NCBI RefSeq assembly: GCF_900105515.1
Contig: NZ_FNSY01000001.1
Coordinates: forward strand, 4,576,001 to 4,640,000
Direction of reading: 5' to 3'
Source: Streptomyces sp. 2131.1
GTDB lineage: Bacteria; Actinomycetota; Actinomycetes; Streptomycetales; Streptomycetaceae
DNA length: 64,000 nt
In this document: positions 17,057-24,862 of the stretch, piece by piece
How positions within the stretch are numbered: the stretch's first letter is position 1
Layout of the letters: each line of letters starts with the position of its first letter
Made by a program: the position numbers and the translations under genes
The notes under the pieces: model-generated
Database searches by the model: none
What the model was told of the DNA's origin: nothing
The model's input: the letters and a program-made list of their open reading frames with translations, nothing else

Positions 17057-18982
17057 ATGCGATCCACGGTGGACAGCTCCGGGAACCCGGAGCACGGCGG
17101 GGAGACGGAGTACGGGACGGTCCCGGTACGGGAATGGGTCGGCCCCGGCGGAGCGGGTAGCGTCATGGATGCCTGGGCCGCGCGGGCCGCGACGGAGCCG
17201 GGCGACCCGGTGGCGGAGGCCCGGCCGGGCCGGCACGTGCCGGGAGCGGCCGACCGGGACGCGGTTCCGGTGGCCGACGGGTTGCCGGTGCGGGACGCCG
17301 TGCCCGGGCGGGACGGCGGCGCGGGCCGGGAGGCTCCCCCGCTCTTCACACCGGTCTCGGTCTCGGTGCCCGCCGGGGGCGAGGTGGTGGTCGATGTGCC
17401 GGGCCCGGGCGAGGGCGAGCGGGCGGAGGCCGGGGCGTCCTCGGACTCCGGTACGGGTCGGGGCGCCGGTCCCGATTCCGTCGTCGACCTGGTGCTCGAC
17501 CTGGTGCCGGGCGAGGACGACCGCAGAGGGCCGCTCGGTGCCACCTCGGCGTCGGTGTCGGTGCCCCCGGCGGCGGCAGCGGAGGCGGAGGCGGACGTGG
17601 AGGCCGACGCGAAGGCCGACGCGAAGGAGCCCGCGGATGCCGTGCCCGTGGACGCCGTGCCTGCGGATGCTGTGCCCGCGGATGCTGTGCCCGTGCCCTT
17701 GGACGTGGACGTGGCCCCGGAGCCCGTCGACGCCGTGTCGGCCCCCGCGCCCGAGCGCGAGCCCGTTCTCGCCGGTGTCGGGCCGGCCCTCGTGCCCGGC
17801 CCCGACGCGGGGAGCCGGACCGACCCCGGACCACGGACCGACCCGGGCCCCCGCCTCGACCCGCTCCGCGACAGCGGTCGCCACCAGGCCGTCATCGCCA
17901 ACGAGCGCACCGCCTCCATCCCCGTGCACCTCCTCTTCCGCGAGGACCGCGCCGGTGCCGCCGCCGTGCCGGCCACCGTCGTACGGCCGGGCGGCGGCGA
18001 GCCCGGCGCCGGGGTGCGGCGGCCGCCCGTGCCGAGGGGCCCGCAGGTGCGGCCCTCGACGCGGCCCGCGCCCGACGCCGACCCCCGGCTGCACGAGCGG
18101 CCGGGCCCCGCGCTGCCCGGCTGGGTCGCGTTGCTCATCGGAGTCGGCGGGACCGCGGCGGCGGCCGGGGTGCTGTGGTGGACCGGTGTGGTGCCGGCCG
18201 CCGTGCTCCACCGCTTCGGGCTCGGCCCGCGACCGTACGACGGACTGCCCACCGGCGCCTGGGCGGCGCTCGTGTTCCTGACGGCCCTCGTGCTGTTCGC
18301 GCTCGGCGGGCTGACCCGGGGCCGGGTCGGGCACGCCTGGGTGCTCACGCTGTTCGGCCAGTACCGGGGGAGCGTGCGGCGGACCGGGCTGATGTGGATC
18401 AGCCCGCTGCTGCTGCGCCGCCGCGTCGACGTACGCCTGCGGCACTGGCGCAGCGAGCCGCTGCCCGCGGTGGACGCGAACGGCACGGCGCTGCGGGTCG
18501 TCGTCCAGGTGGTGTGGCGGGTCAAGGACACCGTGCGCGCGGCACTGGGGATCGAGGACCACGAGACGTATCTGCGCGAGCAGGTGGAGGCCGCGATGGC
18601 GCGGGTCCTCTCCCAGCTGCCCGCCGACGCCTTCCACGAGGACGCGCACACCCTGCGCAACGCGGAGGCGGTCGGCGACGCGCTGACGCGGATGCTGAAG
18701 GCGGACTGCGAGCCCGTCGGCGTCGAGGTGTACTCGGCGCAGCCGACCGGGATCGAGTACGCGCCGGAGGTCGCGGCGGCCATGCAGCGGCGCCGGATCG
18801 CGGCGATCGACGCCCAGCACCGGGACAGCGTCCTGACCTCGGTCGTGGACGCGGTGGACGACACCGTCAGCCGGCTGACCGAACGGGGCCTCGTGGAGCT
18901 CGACGACTACGAACGCAAGTCCCTGGTCAAGGACTTGACGGTGGCCTTCTACACCGGGCGGACCGGGGGCGACGGGGCCTGA
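17057..18982 (+). CDS. SPFH (band 7/flotillin-like) membrane protein with long disordered N-terminus
   Basis: A 641-residue protein starting at ATG 17057 behind GGAGG. Residues 1-350 are low-complexity Pro/Ala/Asp/Glu/Val sequence, including four copies of an ADAVP-like repeat. Two transmembrane helices follow (GWVALLIGVGGTAAAAGVLWW and AWAALVFLTALVLFALGGL). The C-terminal 220 residues are an SPFH domain: GLMWISPLLLRRRVDVRLRHW, then VVVQVVWRVKDTVRAAL and a long helix with YLREQVEAAMARVLSQLP. Flotillin-like proteins organise membrane microdomains. The neighbouring wall hydrolase suggests a role in cell-envelope organisation, which is inference. The N-terminal extension is much longer than usual for the family. 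Confidence 0.8.
   Translation: MRSTVDSSGNPEHGGETEYGTVPVREWVGPGGAGSVMDAWAARAATEPGDPVAEARPGRHVPGAADRDAVPVADGLPVRDAVPGRDGGAGREAPPLFTPVSVSVPAGGEVVVDVPGPGEGERAEAGASSDSGTGRGAGPDSVVDLVLDLVPGEDDRRGPLGATSASVSVPPAAAAEAEADVEADAKADAKEPADAVPVDAVPADAVPADAVPVPLDVDVAPEPVDAVSAPAPEREPVLAGVGPALVPGPDAGSRTDPGPRTDPGPRLDPLRDSGRHQAVIANERTASIPVHLLFREDRAGAAAVPATVVRPGGGEPGAGVRRPPVPRGPQVRPSTRPAPDADPRLHERPGPALPGWVALLIGVGGTAAAAGVLWWTGVVPAAVLHRFGLGPRPYDGLPTGAWAALVFLTALVLFALGGLTRGRVGHAWVLTLFGQYRGSVRRTGLMWISPLLLRRRVDVRLRHWRSEPLPAVDANGTALRVVVQVVWRVKDTVRAALGIEDHETYLREQVEAAMARVLSQLPADAFHEDAHTLRNAEAVGDALTRMLKADCEPVGVEVYSAQPTGIEYAPEVAAAMQRRRIAAIDAQHRDSVLTSVVDAVDDTVSRLTERGLVELDDYERKSLVKDLTVAFYTGRTGGDGA
17633..17692 (+). repeat. 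Four 15-bp coding tandem repeats
   Basis: Units at 17633-17647, 17648-17662, 17663-17677 and 17678-17692, two of them identical (GCGGATGCTGTGCCC), encode ADAVP/VDAVP/ADAVP/ADAVP inside the disordered part of the SPFH protein. Copy number could vary between strains by slippage. Confidence 0.85.
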
Positions 18983-19026
18983 GGATGTGCGGGGGGAGGT
19001 TTCGGGGCACCCGGAATCCCACGCTC

Positions 19027-19082
19027 ATTGGTCTGGACATGGTCAAGGCGCGGCAATAATCTAAGCCTTGGTCTAGACCGCA
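19027..19082 (+). promoter_or_regulatory. DasR-like dre sites upstream of the LPMO gene
   Basis: The sequence CTTGGTCTAGACCGCA (19067-19082) contains the intact core TGGTCTAGACC of the DasR responsive element; ATTGGTCTGGACATGG (19027-19042) is a weaker second match. An AT-rich AATAATCTAA between them could hold the -10 element. DasR is the GlcNAc-responsive repressor of chitin-use genes, which fits the LPMO downstream. Confidence 0.7.
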
Positions 19083-19148
19083 GATCGCGCGTGCGCAGCA
19101 GTGCTCATGGAGTCCCCACTCCCCCCACGATCCGAGGAGCGACACCAC

Positions 19149-19739
19149 ATGCGTATGAAGGCAAGTGCGGCCCTGGTCGGTCTCGCCGTAGCGGGCGTCT
19201 CGATGTTCGCCACCAGCAGCGCCAGCAGCCACGGCTACACGGACAACCCGATCAGCCGTCAGAAGCTCTGTGCCAACGGCACGGTGACAGGCTGCGGCAA
19301 TATCCAGTGGGAGCCGCAGAGCGTCGAGGGCCCCAAGGGCTTCCCGGCGGCGGGTCCGGCCGACGGCAAGATCTGCTCGGCCGGCCACGGCGAGTTCGCG
19401 CAGCTGGACGACCCGCGCGGCGGCAACTGGCCCGCCACCAAGGTGACGGCCGGTCAGGGATTCAGCTTCCGCTGGCAGTTCACCGCCCGCCACGCCACGT
19501 CGGACTTCCGCTACTACATCACCAAGGACGGCTGGGACCCCACCAAGCCGCTCACCCGGGCGGACCTCGAGCCGCAGCCCTTCATGACGGTGCCGTACGG
19601 CGGCAAGCAGCCTCCGGCGACGCTGACCCAGCAGGGCACCATCCCCACCCAGAAGTCCGGGAAGCACATCATCCTGAGCGTCTGGAACGTCGCGGACACC
19701 GCCAACGCGTTCTACGCGTGCTCGGACGTCCAGTTCTGA
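19149..19739 (+). CDS. AA10 lytic polysaccharide monooxygenase (chitin-binding protein)
   Basis: A 196-residue single-domain AA10 enzyme. The signal peptide MRMKASAALVGLAVAGVSMF ends so that the mature protein begins with His (SSASS then HGYTDNPISR), the residue that forms the copper histidine brace. The second His lies in FRWQFTARHATSDFRYYIT and the axial aromatic in NAFYACSDVQF. Cysteine pairs fit Streptomyces chitin-binding proteins. It would oxidatively cleave crystalline chitin (or cellulose) outside the cell. ATG 19149 follows GAGGAG. Upstream DasR-like boxes suggest induction by chitin products. It works logically with the GH18 chitinase at 44.9 kb. Confidence 0.92.
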   Translation: MRMKASAALVGLAVAGVSMFATSSASSHGYTDNPISRQKLCANGTVTGCGNIQWEPQSVEGPKGFPAAGPADGKICSAGHGEFAQLDDPRGGNWPATKVTAGQGFSFRWQFTARHATSDFRYYITKDGWDPTKPLTRADLEPQPFMTVPYGGKQPPATLTQQGTIPTQKSGKHIILSVWNVADTANAFYACSDVQF

Positions 19740-19770
19740 CGTCCGCCGGTGCCCGTGCCGCGTGACTGAC

Positions 19771-19825
19771 GTGCTGCCGGCGGGCAGCACGGCGAGCCCC
19801 GGGGAGTCCAGGACTCCCCGGGGCT
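19771..19825. terminator. Tandem hairpins between convergent LPMO and MFS genes
   Basis: First hairpin GTGCTGCC / GGCAGCAC (19771-19790, loop GGCG), immediately followed by a perfect 15-bp inverted repeat (19795-19809 and 19811-19825). Probably a bidirectional terminator. Confidence 0.85.
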
Positions 19826-19852
19826 TCGCTGTGCCGGCGGGACGGGCCGCGG

Positions 19853-21406
19853 TCAGACCTGCGCCGGGACCGGGGCGGCCGGCGCCTCGACGGCGGTCTG
19901 CCCGGCGGCGGTGGCGCCGGCCGGCCGGGTCGCCCGGCGCAGCAGGGTCGCGGCCAGCACCGCACCGGTCAGCAGGATCAGGGACCCGGTCACCGAGGCG
20001 TAGTGCATGCTGTGCACGAAGGCGTCCCGGCCGATCGAGATCAGCGAGTCGTCGCCCGTGGTCAGCGCGCCCGGCAGGGTCTTGCGGGCGACCTCGGGCG
20101 CGGCGGCGGGCATGTCGGCCCGGTAGACCGCGGTGGCGACGGCGCCCAGCAGGGCCATCCCCAGCGCACCGCCGAACTCCTGTCCGGTCTCCAGCAGCGA
20201 GGCGGCCGAGCCGGCCTTCTCCGCCGGGCTGACGGCCATCGCCATGTCCGAGACGAGCGCCATCACGGCGACGATGCCGCTGCTCATCACGGCCGAGCCG
20301 ATCAGCAGCAGGACCAGCGAGTCGGTCCCGGCCAGGGTGAAGAGGCCGAATCCCGCCGCCCCGACGACGAACCCGCCGCAGACCACGTACGCCCGCTGGG
20401 TCCGCTGGGCGATGGCGGTCGCCGCGGGCGCCGCCGCACCGACCGCCAGCGACGGGGCCAGGCTCCACAGCGCGGCCTCCATCGTGCTCATGCCGAGCAC
20501 CGACTGCAGGTACTGGGTGGTGAAGAAGGCCGAGCCCATCATCGCGAAGGCGGCCAGCGCGTTCAGCCCGATCCCGACGCCGAAGCCGCGGCCCCGGAAC
20601 AGCTCCCGGCTGATCATCGCGTCGGAGCGGGTGCGCTGCCGGCGGACGAAGACCCAGCCGACGGCCAGCCCGGCGGCGATGATCAGGGCCCGCCCGGCGT
20701 CGAGCCCGTGGGCGGCGCTCTCCTTGATGCCGTAGACCACCGGCAGGACCGTACCCATGGACAGCGGGACGCTGAGGAAGTCGAAGCGGCCCGGGTTCGG
20801 GTCCTTGAACTCCGGCACCAGCAGGGGCACCAGGACCAGCAGCAGAAGCATCGCGGGCACGTTGATCAGGAAGACCGAGCCCCACCAGAAGTGCTCCAGC
20901 ATGACGCCGCTGAGCACCGAACCGAGCGCCACACCGCCGGCCATGGCGCCCGACCAGATGCCGATGGCCTTCGCGCGCTGCTGATCGTCGCGGAACATGT
21001 TGCGCACGAGCCCGATGGTGGACGGCATCAGCGTCGCCCCGCCGATCCCGAGGACCGCCCGGGCCGCGATGAGCATCTCCGGGCTGTTCGCGTACGCCGC
21101 GCAGACGGAGGCGGCGCCGAAGGCGAGGGCCCCGATCAGCAGCAGCTTCCGGCGGCCGATGCGGTCGCCCAGGGAGCCCATCGTGATGAGGAGGCCGGCC
21201 AGGGCGAAGGCGTACACGTCGAAGATCCACAGCTGCTGGGTGGCGCTGGGGGCGAGGTCCCGGTCGATGGACGGGATCGCGAAGAAGAGGACGGAGACGT
21301 CCATCGAGACGAGCAGGAGGGGGAGGAGCAGGACCAGGAAGGCGGTCCACTCCCGACGGCCGGCGAGTGCGCCGGGGGCGGCGGTGGAGCTCGTGGGGTT
21401 CGTCAT
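19853..21406 (-). CDS. MFS drug exporter, DHA2 (QacA/EmrB) family
   Basis: A 517-residue polytopic protein with about 14 hydrophobic segments, as in the 14-helix DHA2 family. Signatures: VSMDVSVLFFAIPSIDRDL in helix 1, QLWIFDVYAFALAGLLI, the motif A loop GSLGDRIGRRKLLLIG, and LGIGGATLMPSTIGLVR. DHA2 pumps exchange protons for cationic antiseptics, dyes or antibiotics; helix-1 acidic Asp in SMDVS supports a cationic or broad substrate range. The gene starts at ATG 21406; two palindromes immediately upstream look like regulator sites, although no TetR gene is adjacent. Convergent with the LPMO gene. Confidence 0.88.
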   Translation of the reverse strand: MTNPTSSTAAPGALAGRREWTAFLVLLLPLLLVSMDVSVLFFAIPSIDRDLAPSATQQLWIFDVYAFALAGLLITMGSLGDRIGRRKLLLIGALAFGAASVCAAYANSPEMLIAARAVLGIGGATLMPSTIGLVRNMFRDDQQRAKAIGIWSGAMAGGVALGSVLSGVMLEHFWWGSVFLINVPAMLLLLVLVPLLVPEFKDPNPGRFDFLSVPLSMGTVLPVVYGIKESAAHGLDAGRALIIAAGLAVGWVFVRRQRTRSDAMISRELFRGRGFGVGIGLNALAAFAMMGSAFFTTQYLQSVLGMSTMEAALWSLAPSLAVGAAAPAATAIAQRTQRAYVVCGGFVVGAAGFGLFTLAGTDSLVLLLIGSAVMSSGIVAVMALVSDMAMAVSPAEKAGSAASLLETGQEFGGALGMALLGAVATAVYRADMPAAAPEVARKTLPGALTTGDDSLISIGRDAFVHSMHYASVTGSLILLTGAVLAATLLRRATRPAGATAAGQTAVEAPAAPVPAQV

Positions 21407-21421
21407 GCCAAGGAATATACG

Positions 21422-21467
21422 GCTGTTTAAAACAGCTGTCTAGTACGAGTGTGTAAAACGCTCGTAC
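21422..21467 (-). promoter_or_regulatory. Two inverted repeats upstream of the MFS exporter gene
   Basis: Inverted repeat 1: GCTGTTT / AAACAGC with a 1-base centre (21422-21436), 16 bases before the exporter ATG. Inverted repeat 2: GTACGAG / CTCGTAC (21443-21449 and 21461-21467). Both are typical in form for TetR or MarR operators on an efflux promoter. Confidence 0.6.
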
Positions 21468-21486
21468 ATGGCTGCGGGCAGCGCAA

Positions 21487-21532
21487 AACGCACGAGGCGG
21501 TCTCCGTGGATACGGAGACCGCCTCGTGCGTT
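21487..21532 (-). terminator. Terminator of the second tRNA-Lys gene
   Basis: Perfect 21-bp stem (arms 21487-21507 and 21512-21532, loop GGAT) just 3' of the tRNA on the minus strand. It separates the tRNA from the MFS promoter. Confidence 0.88.
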
Positions 21533-21537
21533 GTCTG

Positions 21538-21611
21538 TGCGCCGCCAGGGACTCGAACCCCGGACCCGCTGATTAAGAGTCAGCTGCTCTAACCAACTGA
21601 GCTAGCGGCGC
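21538..21611 (-). tRNA. tRNA-Lys (anticodon CTT), copy 2
   Basis: Identical over all 74 bases to the tRNA-Lys at 15466-15539, with the same short flanks: CTGCTGAC next to the 5' end and GTCTG next to the 3' end, as read on the plus strand. Confidence 0.97.
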
Positions 21612-21684
21612 CTGCTGACGTGAAAATAATACCTGGTCCGGAGGGGTGCTGATGACACACCCGTCCCGGGCGGCCGGACACGGC

Positions 21685-22443
21685 CTAGAGGGCCAGTGAC
21701 AGCAGCACCGGCGCCGCGCGCCGGTTCAGCGTGTCCGCCGCGGCCCGCAGCCGGTGCGCGTCCTCCACCGGCATCGACAGGGCCAGGCAGCCCGCCGACG
21801 ACCCGGCCGTGAGCGGCACCGCGGCGCACACCGTGCCGACCGCGTACTCCTGGAGGTCCAGCACCGGGACCGTGGCCGGCTGGCTGTCCAGCTTGGAGAA
21901 GAGGACCTTCTCGCTGGTGATCGTCCGCGAGGTCAGCCGGGCCGTCTTGTGCCGCGAGATGTGGTCGCGCCGGCCGTTCTGGTCGAGCTGGGTCAGCAGG
22001 CACTTGCCGATCGCCGAGGCGTGCGCCGCCGACCGGAAGTCCACCCACTCGTTGACGGCAGGGGTGAGCGGGCTGTCGGCGTACTGCGTGACGCGGATCT
22101 CGCCGTCCACGTACCGGCTGATGTAGACCGCCGCGCCGACCGAGTCGCGCAGCTGGGCCAGGGTCTGCTGGAGCTTGGACTCCAGGGCCTGCCGGCGGGC
22201 CGCGCCCGAGCCGAGCAGCACCAGCGAGGCGCCTATGACGTACGCCCCGTCGGTGATCTGCTCGACGTACCCCTCGCGGCGCAGCGTCAGCAGCAGCGAG
22301 GAGAGGTGGCCGACGGGCAGGCCCGTCTCCCGGGAGATCTGGGTGTCCGTGACCCCGCTGCCGTGCTTGGAGACCGTTTCGAGAACGCGCAGGGCGTACT
22401 GCACCGAGTGGAACGGTGCGGTCGGTTCGGGCTTCAACGCCAC
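21685..22443 (-). CDS. IclR family transcriptional regulator
   Basis: A 252-residue regulator. The N-terminal winged HTH (about 12-75) contains SVQYALRVLETVSKHGSGVTDTQISRETGLP and LSSLLLTLRREGYVE; the C-terminal effector domain has VYISRYVDGEIRVTQYAD, HASAIGKCLLTQL and a final hydrophobic strand region (VCAAVPLTAGSSAGCLALSMP). IclR proteins bind small organic acids or amino acids and commonly control catabolic operons. It lies downstream of ehuBCDA on the same strand with a 183-base gap, so it probably has its own promoter but may control the transporter. The N-terminal part lacks an extended tail. Confidence 0.87.
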   Translation of the reverse strand: MALKPEPTAPFHSVQYALRVLETVSKHGSGVTDTQISRETGLPVGHLSSLLLTLRREGYVEQITDGAYVIGASLVLLGSGAARRQALESKLQQTLAQLRDSVGAAVYISRYVDGEIRVTQYADSPLTPAVNEWVDFRSAAHASAIGKCLLTQLDQNGRRDHISRHKTARLTSRTITSEKVLFSKLDSQPATVPVLDLQEYAVGTVCAAVPLTAGSSAGCLALSMPVEDAHRLRAAADTLNRRAAPVLLSLAL

Positions 22444-22626
22444 GGCTTCCCCCTGCCAGTTGGAACCGGAGGCCGGCTTGTGGCCGGAGGCTTCGCCCCC
22501 ACGATAGCCGCCGGGAGCCTGTTCAGGGGGCGGTGCGGCGGACTCGCGGGTGCGCCCCGGCGCTGCTAGCAGGGGCGCACCCGTACGGCATATGCCGGTG
22601 TCATGCGCGGCCGACGGATGCCGAGG

Positions 22627-23478
22627 TCACAGCACTGCGTTGAGGAATTCGCGCGTGCGTTCGTGCGAGGGATCGGTGAAGATTTTTTCCGGCGAACCGG
22701 ACTCCACGACCCGCCCCGCGTCGAACATCAGCACCTTCTCCGAGACGTCACGGGCGAAATTCATCTCGTGCGTCACACAGAGCATCGTGATGTCGGTGTT
22801 CCTGGCGATGTCGCTCAGCAGCTCCAGCACCCCCGCCACCAGCTCCGGGTCCAGCGCGGACGTCACCTCGTCCAGGAGCAGGATCTCCGGCTCCATCGCC
22901 AGCGCGCGGGCGATCGCGACCCGCTGCTGCTGGCCGCCGGAGAGCTGCGAGGGGTGCGCGTCGACCTTGCCGGACAGGCCGACCAGCTCCAGCAGCTCAC
23001 GGGCCCGCGCCTCCGCCTTGTCCCGGTCCATGCCGAGGACGTTGACGGGCGCCTCGGTGATGTTCTGGAGCACCTTCATGTTGGGGAAGAGGTTGAACTG
23101 CTGGAAGACCATGCCGATCTTCCGGCGGGCCGCCCGCAGGTGCTTCTCGGACGCCGGCTTCAGCGAGCCGTCCTGCCCCCGGATGTGTGTCAGCGGCTCG
23201 CCGTTGATCCAGATCACGCCGTCGCTGACCCGCTCCAGCGTCATCAGGAGGCGCAGGATCGTCGTCTTGCCCGAGCCGCTGGGCCCGATCAGGGTGACGT
23301 GCTCGCCGCGCTCGACCGTGAAGTCCAGCTCGTCGAGGACCGTGTGGTCGCCGTAGCGCTTGACGACCTTGTCGAAGCGGACGAGCGGGTGCCCTTCGTC
23401 CTTGGACACGGCGACGGGCACGACGTCCTCGGCGGCCGTGGCCGCGTTCTTCTGCAGGGGGAGGGGCTCAGTGGCCAA
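22627..23478 (-). CDS. ehuA: Amino-acid/ectoine ABC transporter ATP-binding protein EhuA-like
   Basis: A 283-residue ATPase of the polar amino acid uptake family. Motifs: Walker A GPSGSGKTT, Q-loop FQQFNLFPNMKV, signature LSGGQQQRVAIARALAM, Walker B ILLLDEVTSALD and switch His in CVTHEMNFA. An N-terminal extension of about 30 residues precedes the domain. TTG 23478, preceded by GGAG 8 bases away, is the likely start and overlaps the end of the permease gene. It powers import with the two permeases and the EhuB-like binding protein. The ectoine assignment rests on operon order and similarity recalled for Streptomyces EhuA; glutamate or another polar amino acid is the alternative. Confidence 0.72.
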   Translation of the reverse strand: MATEPLPLQKNAATAAEDVVPVAVSKDEGHPLVRFDKVVKRYGDHTVLDELDFTVERGEHVTLIGPSGSGKTTILRLLMTLERVSDGVIWINGEPLTHIRGQDGSLKPASEKHLRAARRKIGMVFQQFNLFPNMKVLQNITEAPVNVLGMDRDKAEARARELLELVGLSGKVDAHPSQLSGGQQQRVAIARALAMEPEILLLDEVTSALDPELVAGVLELLSDIARNTDITMLCVTHEMNFARDVSEKVLMFDAGRVVESGSPEKIFTDPSHERTREFLNAVL

Positions 23479-24112
23479 GGCGCTTCTCCAGCTTCCTCAT
23501 CAGGAGGGACGTGGGGTAGCTCGCGACCAGGAAGATCAGGCCGGCGAGCGTGAACACCTCGGTGTAGACGAAGTGCTTGGTGCCGTAGTCGCGTGCCTGG
23601 AAGACCATCTCGTGCACGGTGATCACGGCGAGGAAGGGCGTCTCCTTGAACATCGAGATCGCGTAGTTGCCCAGCGCGGGCACCACGTTGCGAACGGCCT
23701 GCGGCAGGATCACCGCCTGCCAGGTCCGCCGGGGCGTCAGCGACAGCGCCCGGCACGCCTCCCACTGCCCCTTCGGCACGGCGTCGATGCCGGCGCGGTA
23801 CACCTCGGAGGTGTACGTGGCGTAGTGGACGCCCAGCACCACGATGCCGACGGTCAGCGGCTCCACCGAGGTGAACAGTGCCGCCGCGCCCACGAGTTGC
23901 ACGATCAGCGGGGTGGAGCGGATGAACTCCATCACCGCCTTCACCGGCACGGTCACCAGCCGCGACGGGGCCCGCCCGGCCACCGCGATGGCCAGCCCGA
24001 GCACCGCGGCGACCAGGGTGCCGAACACCGTGGCCAGCAGGGTCGTCCAGAACCCGTCGAGGAGCAGGGGGAACGCGTCGCCGACGGCGCCCCAGTCGAA
24101 GTCCTTGGTCAC
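23468..24112 (-). CDS. ehuD: ABC transporter permease EhuD-like
   Basis: A 214-residue inner-membrane permease with about five helices and the HisM-type motif in LSLTPRRTWQAVILPQAVRNVVPALGN (EAA loop that contacts the ATPase). The N-terminal part VPVKAVMEFIRSTPLIVQL matches the family signature RSTP. It starts at GTG 24112, overlapping the upstream permease stop (GTGA), and ends overlapping the ATPase start, so the operon is tightly coupled. With the paired permease it forms the heterodimeric channel for a compatible solute or polar amino acid. Confidence 0.72.
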   Translation of the reverse strand: MTKDFDWGAVGDAFPLLLDGFWTTLLATVFGTLVAAVLGLAIAVAGRAPSRLVTVPVKAVMEFIRSTPLIVQLVGAAALFTSVEPLTVGIVVLGVHYATYTSEVYRAGIDAVPKGQWEACRALSLTPRRTWQAVILPQAVRNVVPALGNYAISMFKETPFLAVITVHEMVFQARDYGTKHFVYTEVFTLAGLIFLVASYPTSLLMRKLEKRLGH

Positions 24113-24843
24113 CGGGCACCTCCGGCCTGGGCGGCGGACACGGCGCTACGGCTCTTCAGCAGGCTCTTCCCGCCCGCCGCCAGGCCGAGCCGCCGCTTGG
24201 CGGACCGCTCCAGCAGGTTCATGAGCAGGGTCAGGGCGTAGGCCAGGACGAAGTAGCAGACCAGCAGCGTCGCGTACGCGGTGAGGGTCTCGCCCGTACG
24301 GCTGCGCAGCTTCTCGATGGCGGTCATCAGGTCCGCCGCCGAGATCAGCCACAGCAGCGGGGTCGCCTTCAGCAGCTGGATCAGCAGGTTGGTGAACGAC
24401 GGGATCATCTGCACCCACGCCTGCGGCAGGATCACCTTGCGCATCCGGTGCAGCGGCGACATGTTCAGCGCGAGCGCCGCCTCGTACTGCCCGCGCGGTA
24501 CGGAGTTGACCGCGCCGCGCACCACTTCGGCGCCGTACGCACCGTAGTTGAGGCCGAACGCCAGCACCCCGCAGAGGACCGGCGTCAGTTCGTACCCGGT
24601 CAGCTGCGGCATCGCGTAGTACAGCCAGAACAGCTGGACGTACAGCGAGGTGCCGCGGAAGAACTCCACCACCACGCGGGAGACCCCGCGCGACAGCATG
24701 AGCCGGCTGAGCGACATCAGGCCCAGGACGAACGACAGGAGCAGCGCCGCCAGGGCGCCGAACACCGTGGCTTCCAGGGTCACCCACAGCCCGGACCGCA
24801 GCTGCGGCAGATCGTCGGCGAAGGCCGAGAAGAAATCATTCAT
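24109..24843 (-). CDS. ehuC: ABC transporter permease EhuC-like
   Basis: A 244-residue permease with the polar amino acid permease layout: LWVTLEATVFGALAALLLSFVLG, VVVEFFRGTSLYVQLFWLYY and the EAA loop around ALALNMSPLHRMRKVILPQAWVQM. About five membrane segments and a basic cytoplasmic C-terminus (ERSAKRRLGLAAGGKSL). It is the first permease after the binding-protein gene (19-base gap) and overlaps the next permease by 4 bases. Recalled similarity is to Streptomyces EhuC, part of ectoine/hydroxyectoine uptake used for osmoprotection or as carbon and nitrogen source. Confidence 0.72.
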   Translation of the reverse strand: MNDFFSAFADDLPQLRSGLWVTLEATVFGALAALLLSFVLGLMSLSRLMLSRGVSRVVVEFFRGTSLYVQLFWLYYAMPQLTGYELTPVLCGVLAFGLNYGAYGAEVVRGAVNSVPRGQYEAALALNMSPLHRMRKVILPQAWVQMIPSFTNLLIQLLKATPLLWLISAADLMTAIEKLRSRTGETLTAYATLLVCYFVLAYALTLLMNLLERSAKRRLGLAAGGKSLLKSRSAVSAAQAGGAR

Positions 24844-24862
24844 GCGGTGGGTACCGTCCCCG

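Noticed and set aside
15643-18864. Long minus-strand open frame opposite the NlpC and SPFH genes
   Set aside because: Low-complexity composition, no domain, and the plus-strand genes have clear motifs and ribosome sites.
19027-19042. Second DasR site treated as certain
   Set aside because: Only 11 of 16 consensus positions match; kept only as a weak partner of the better site.
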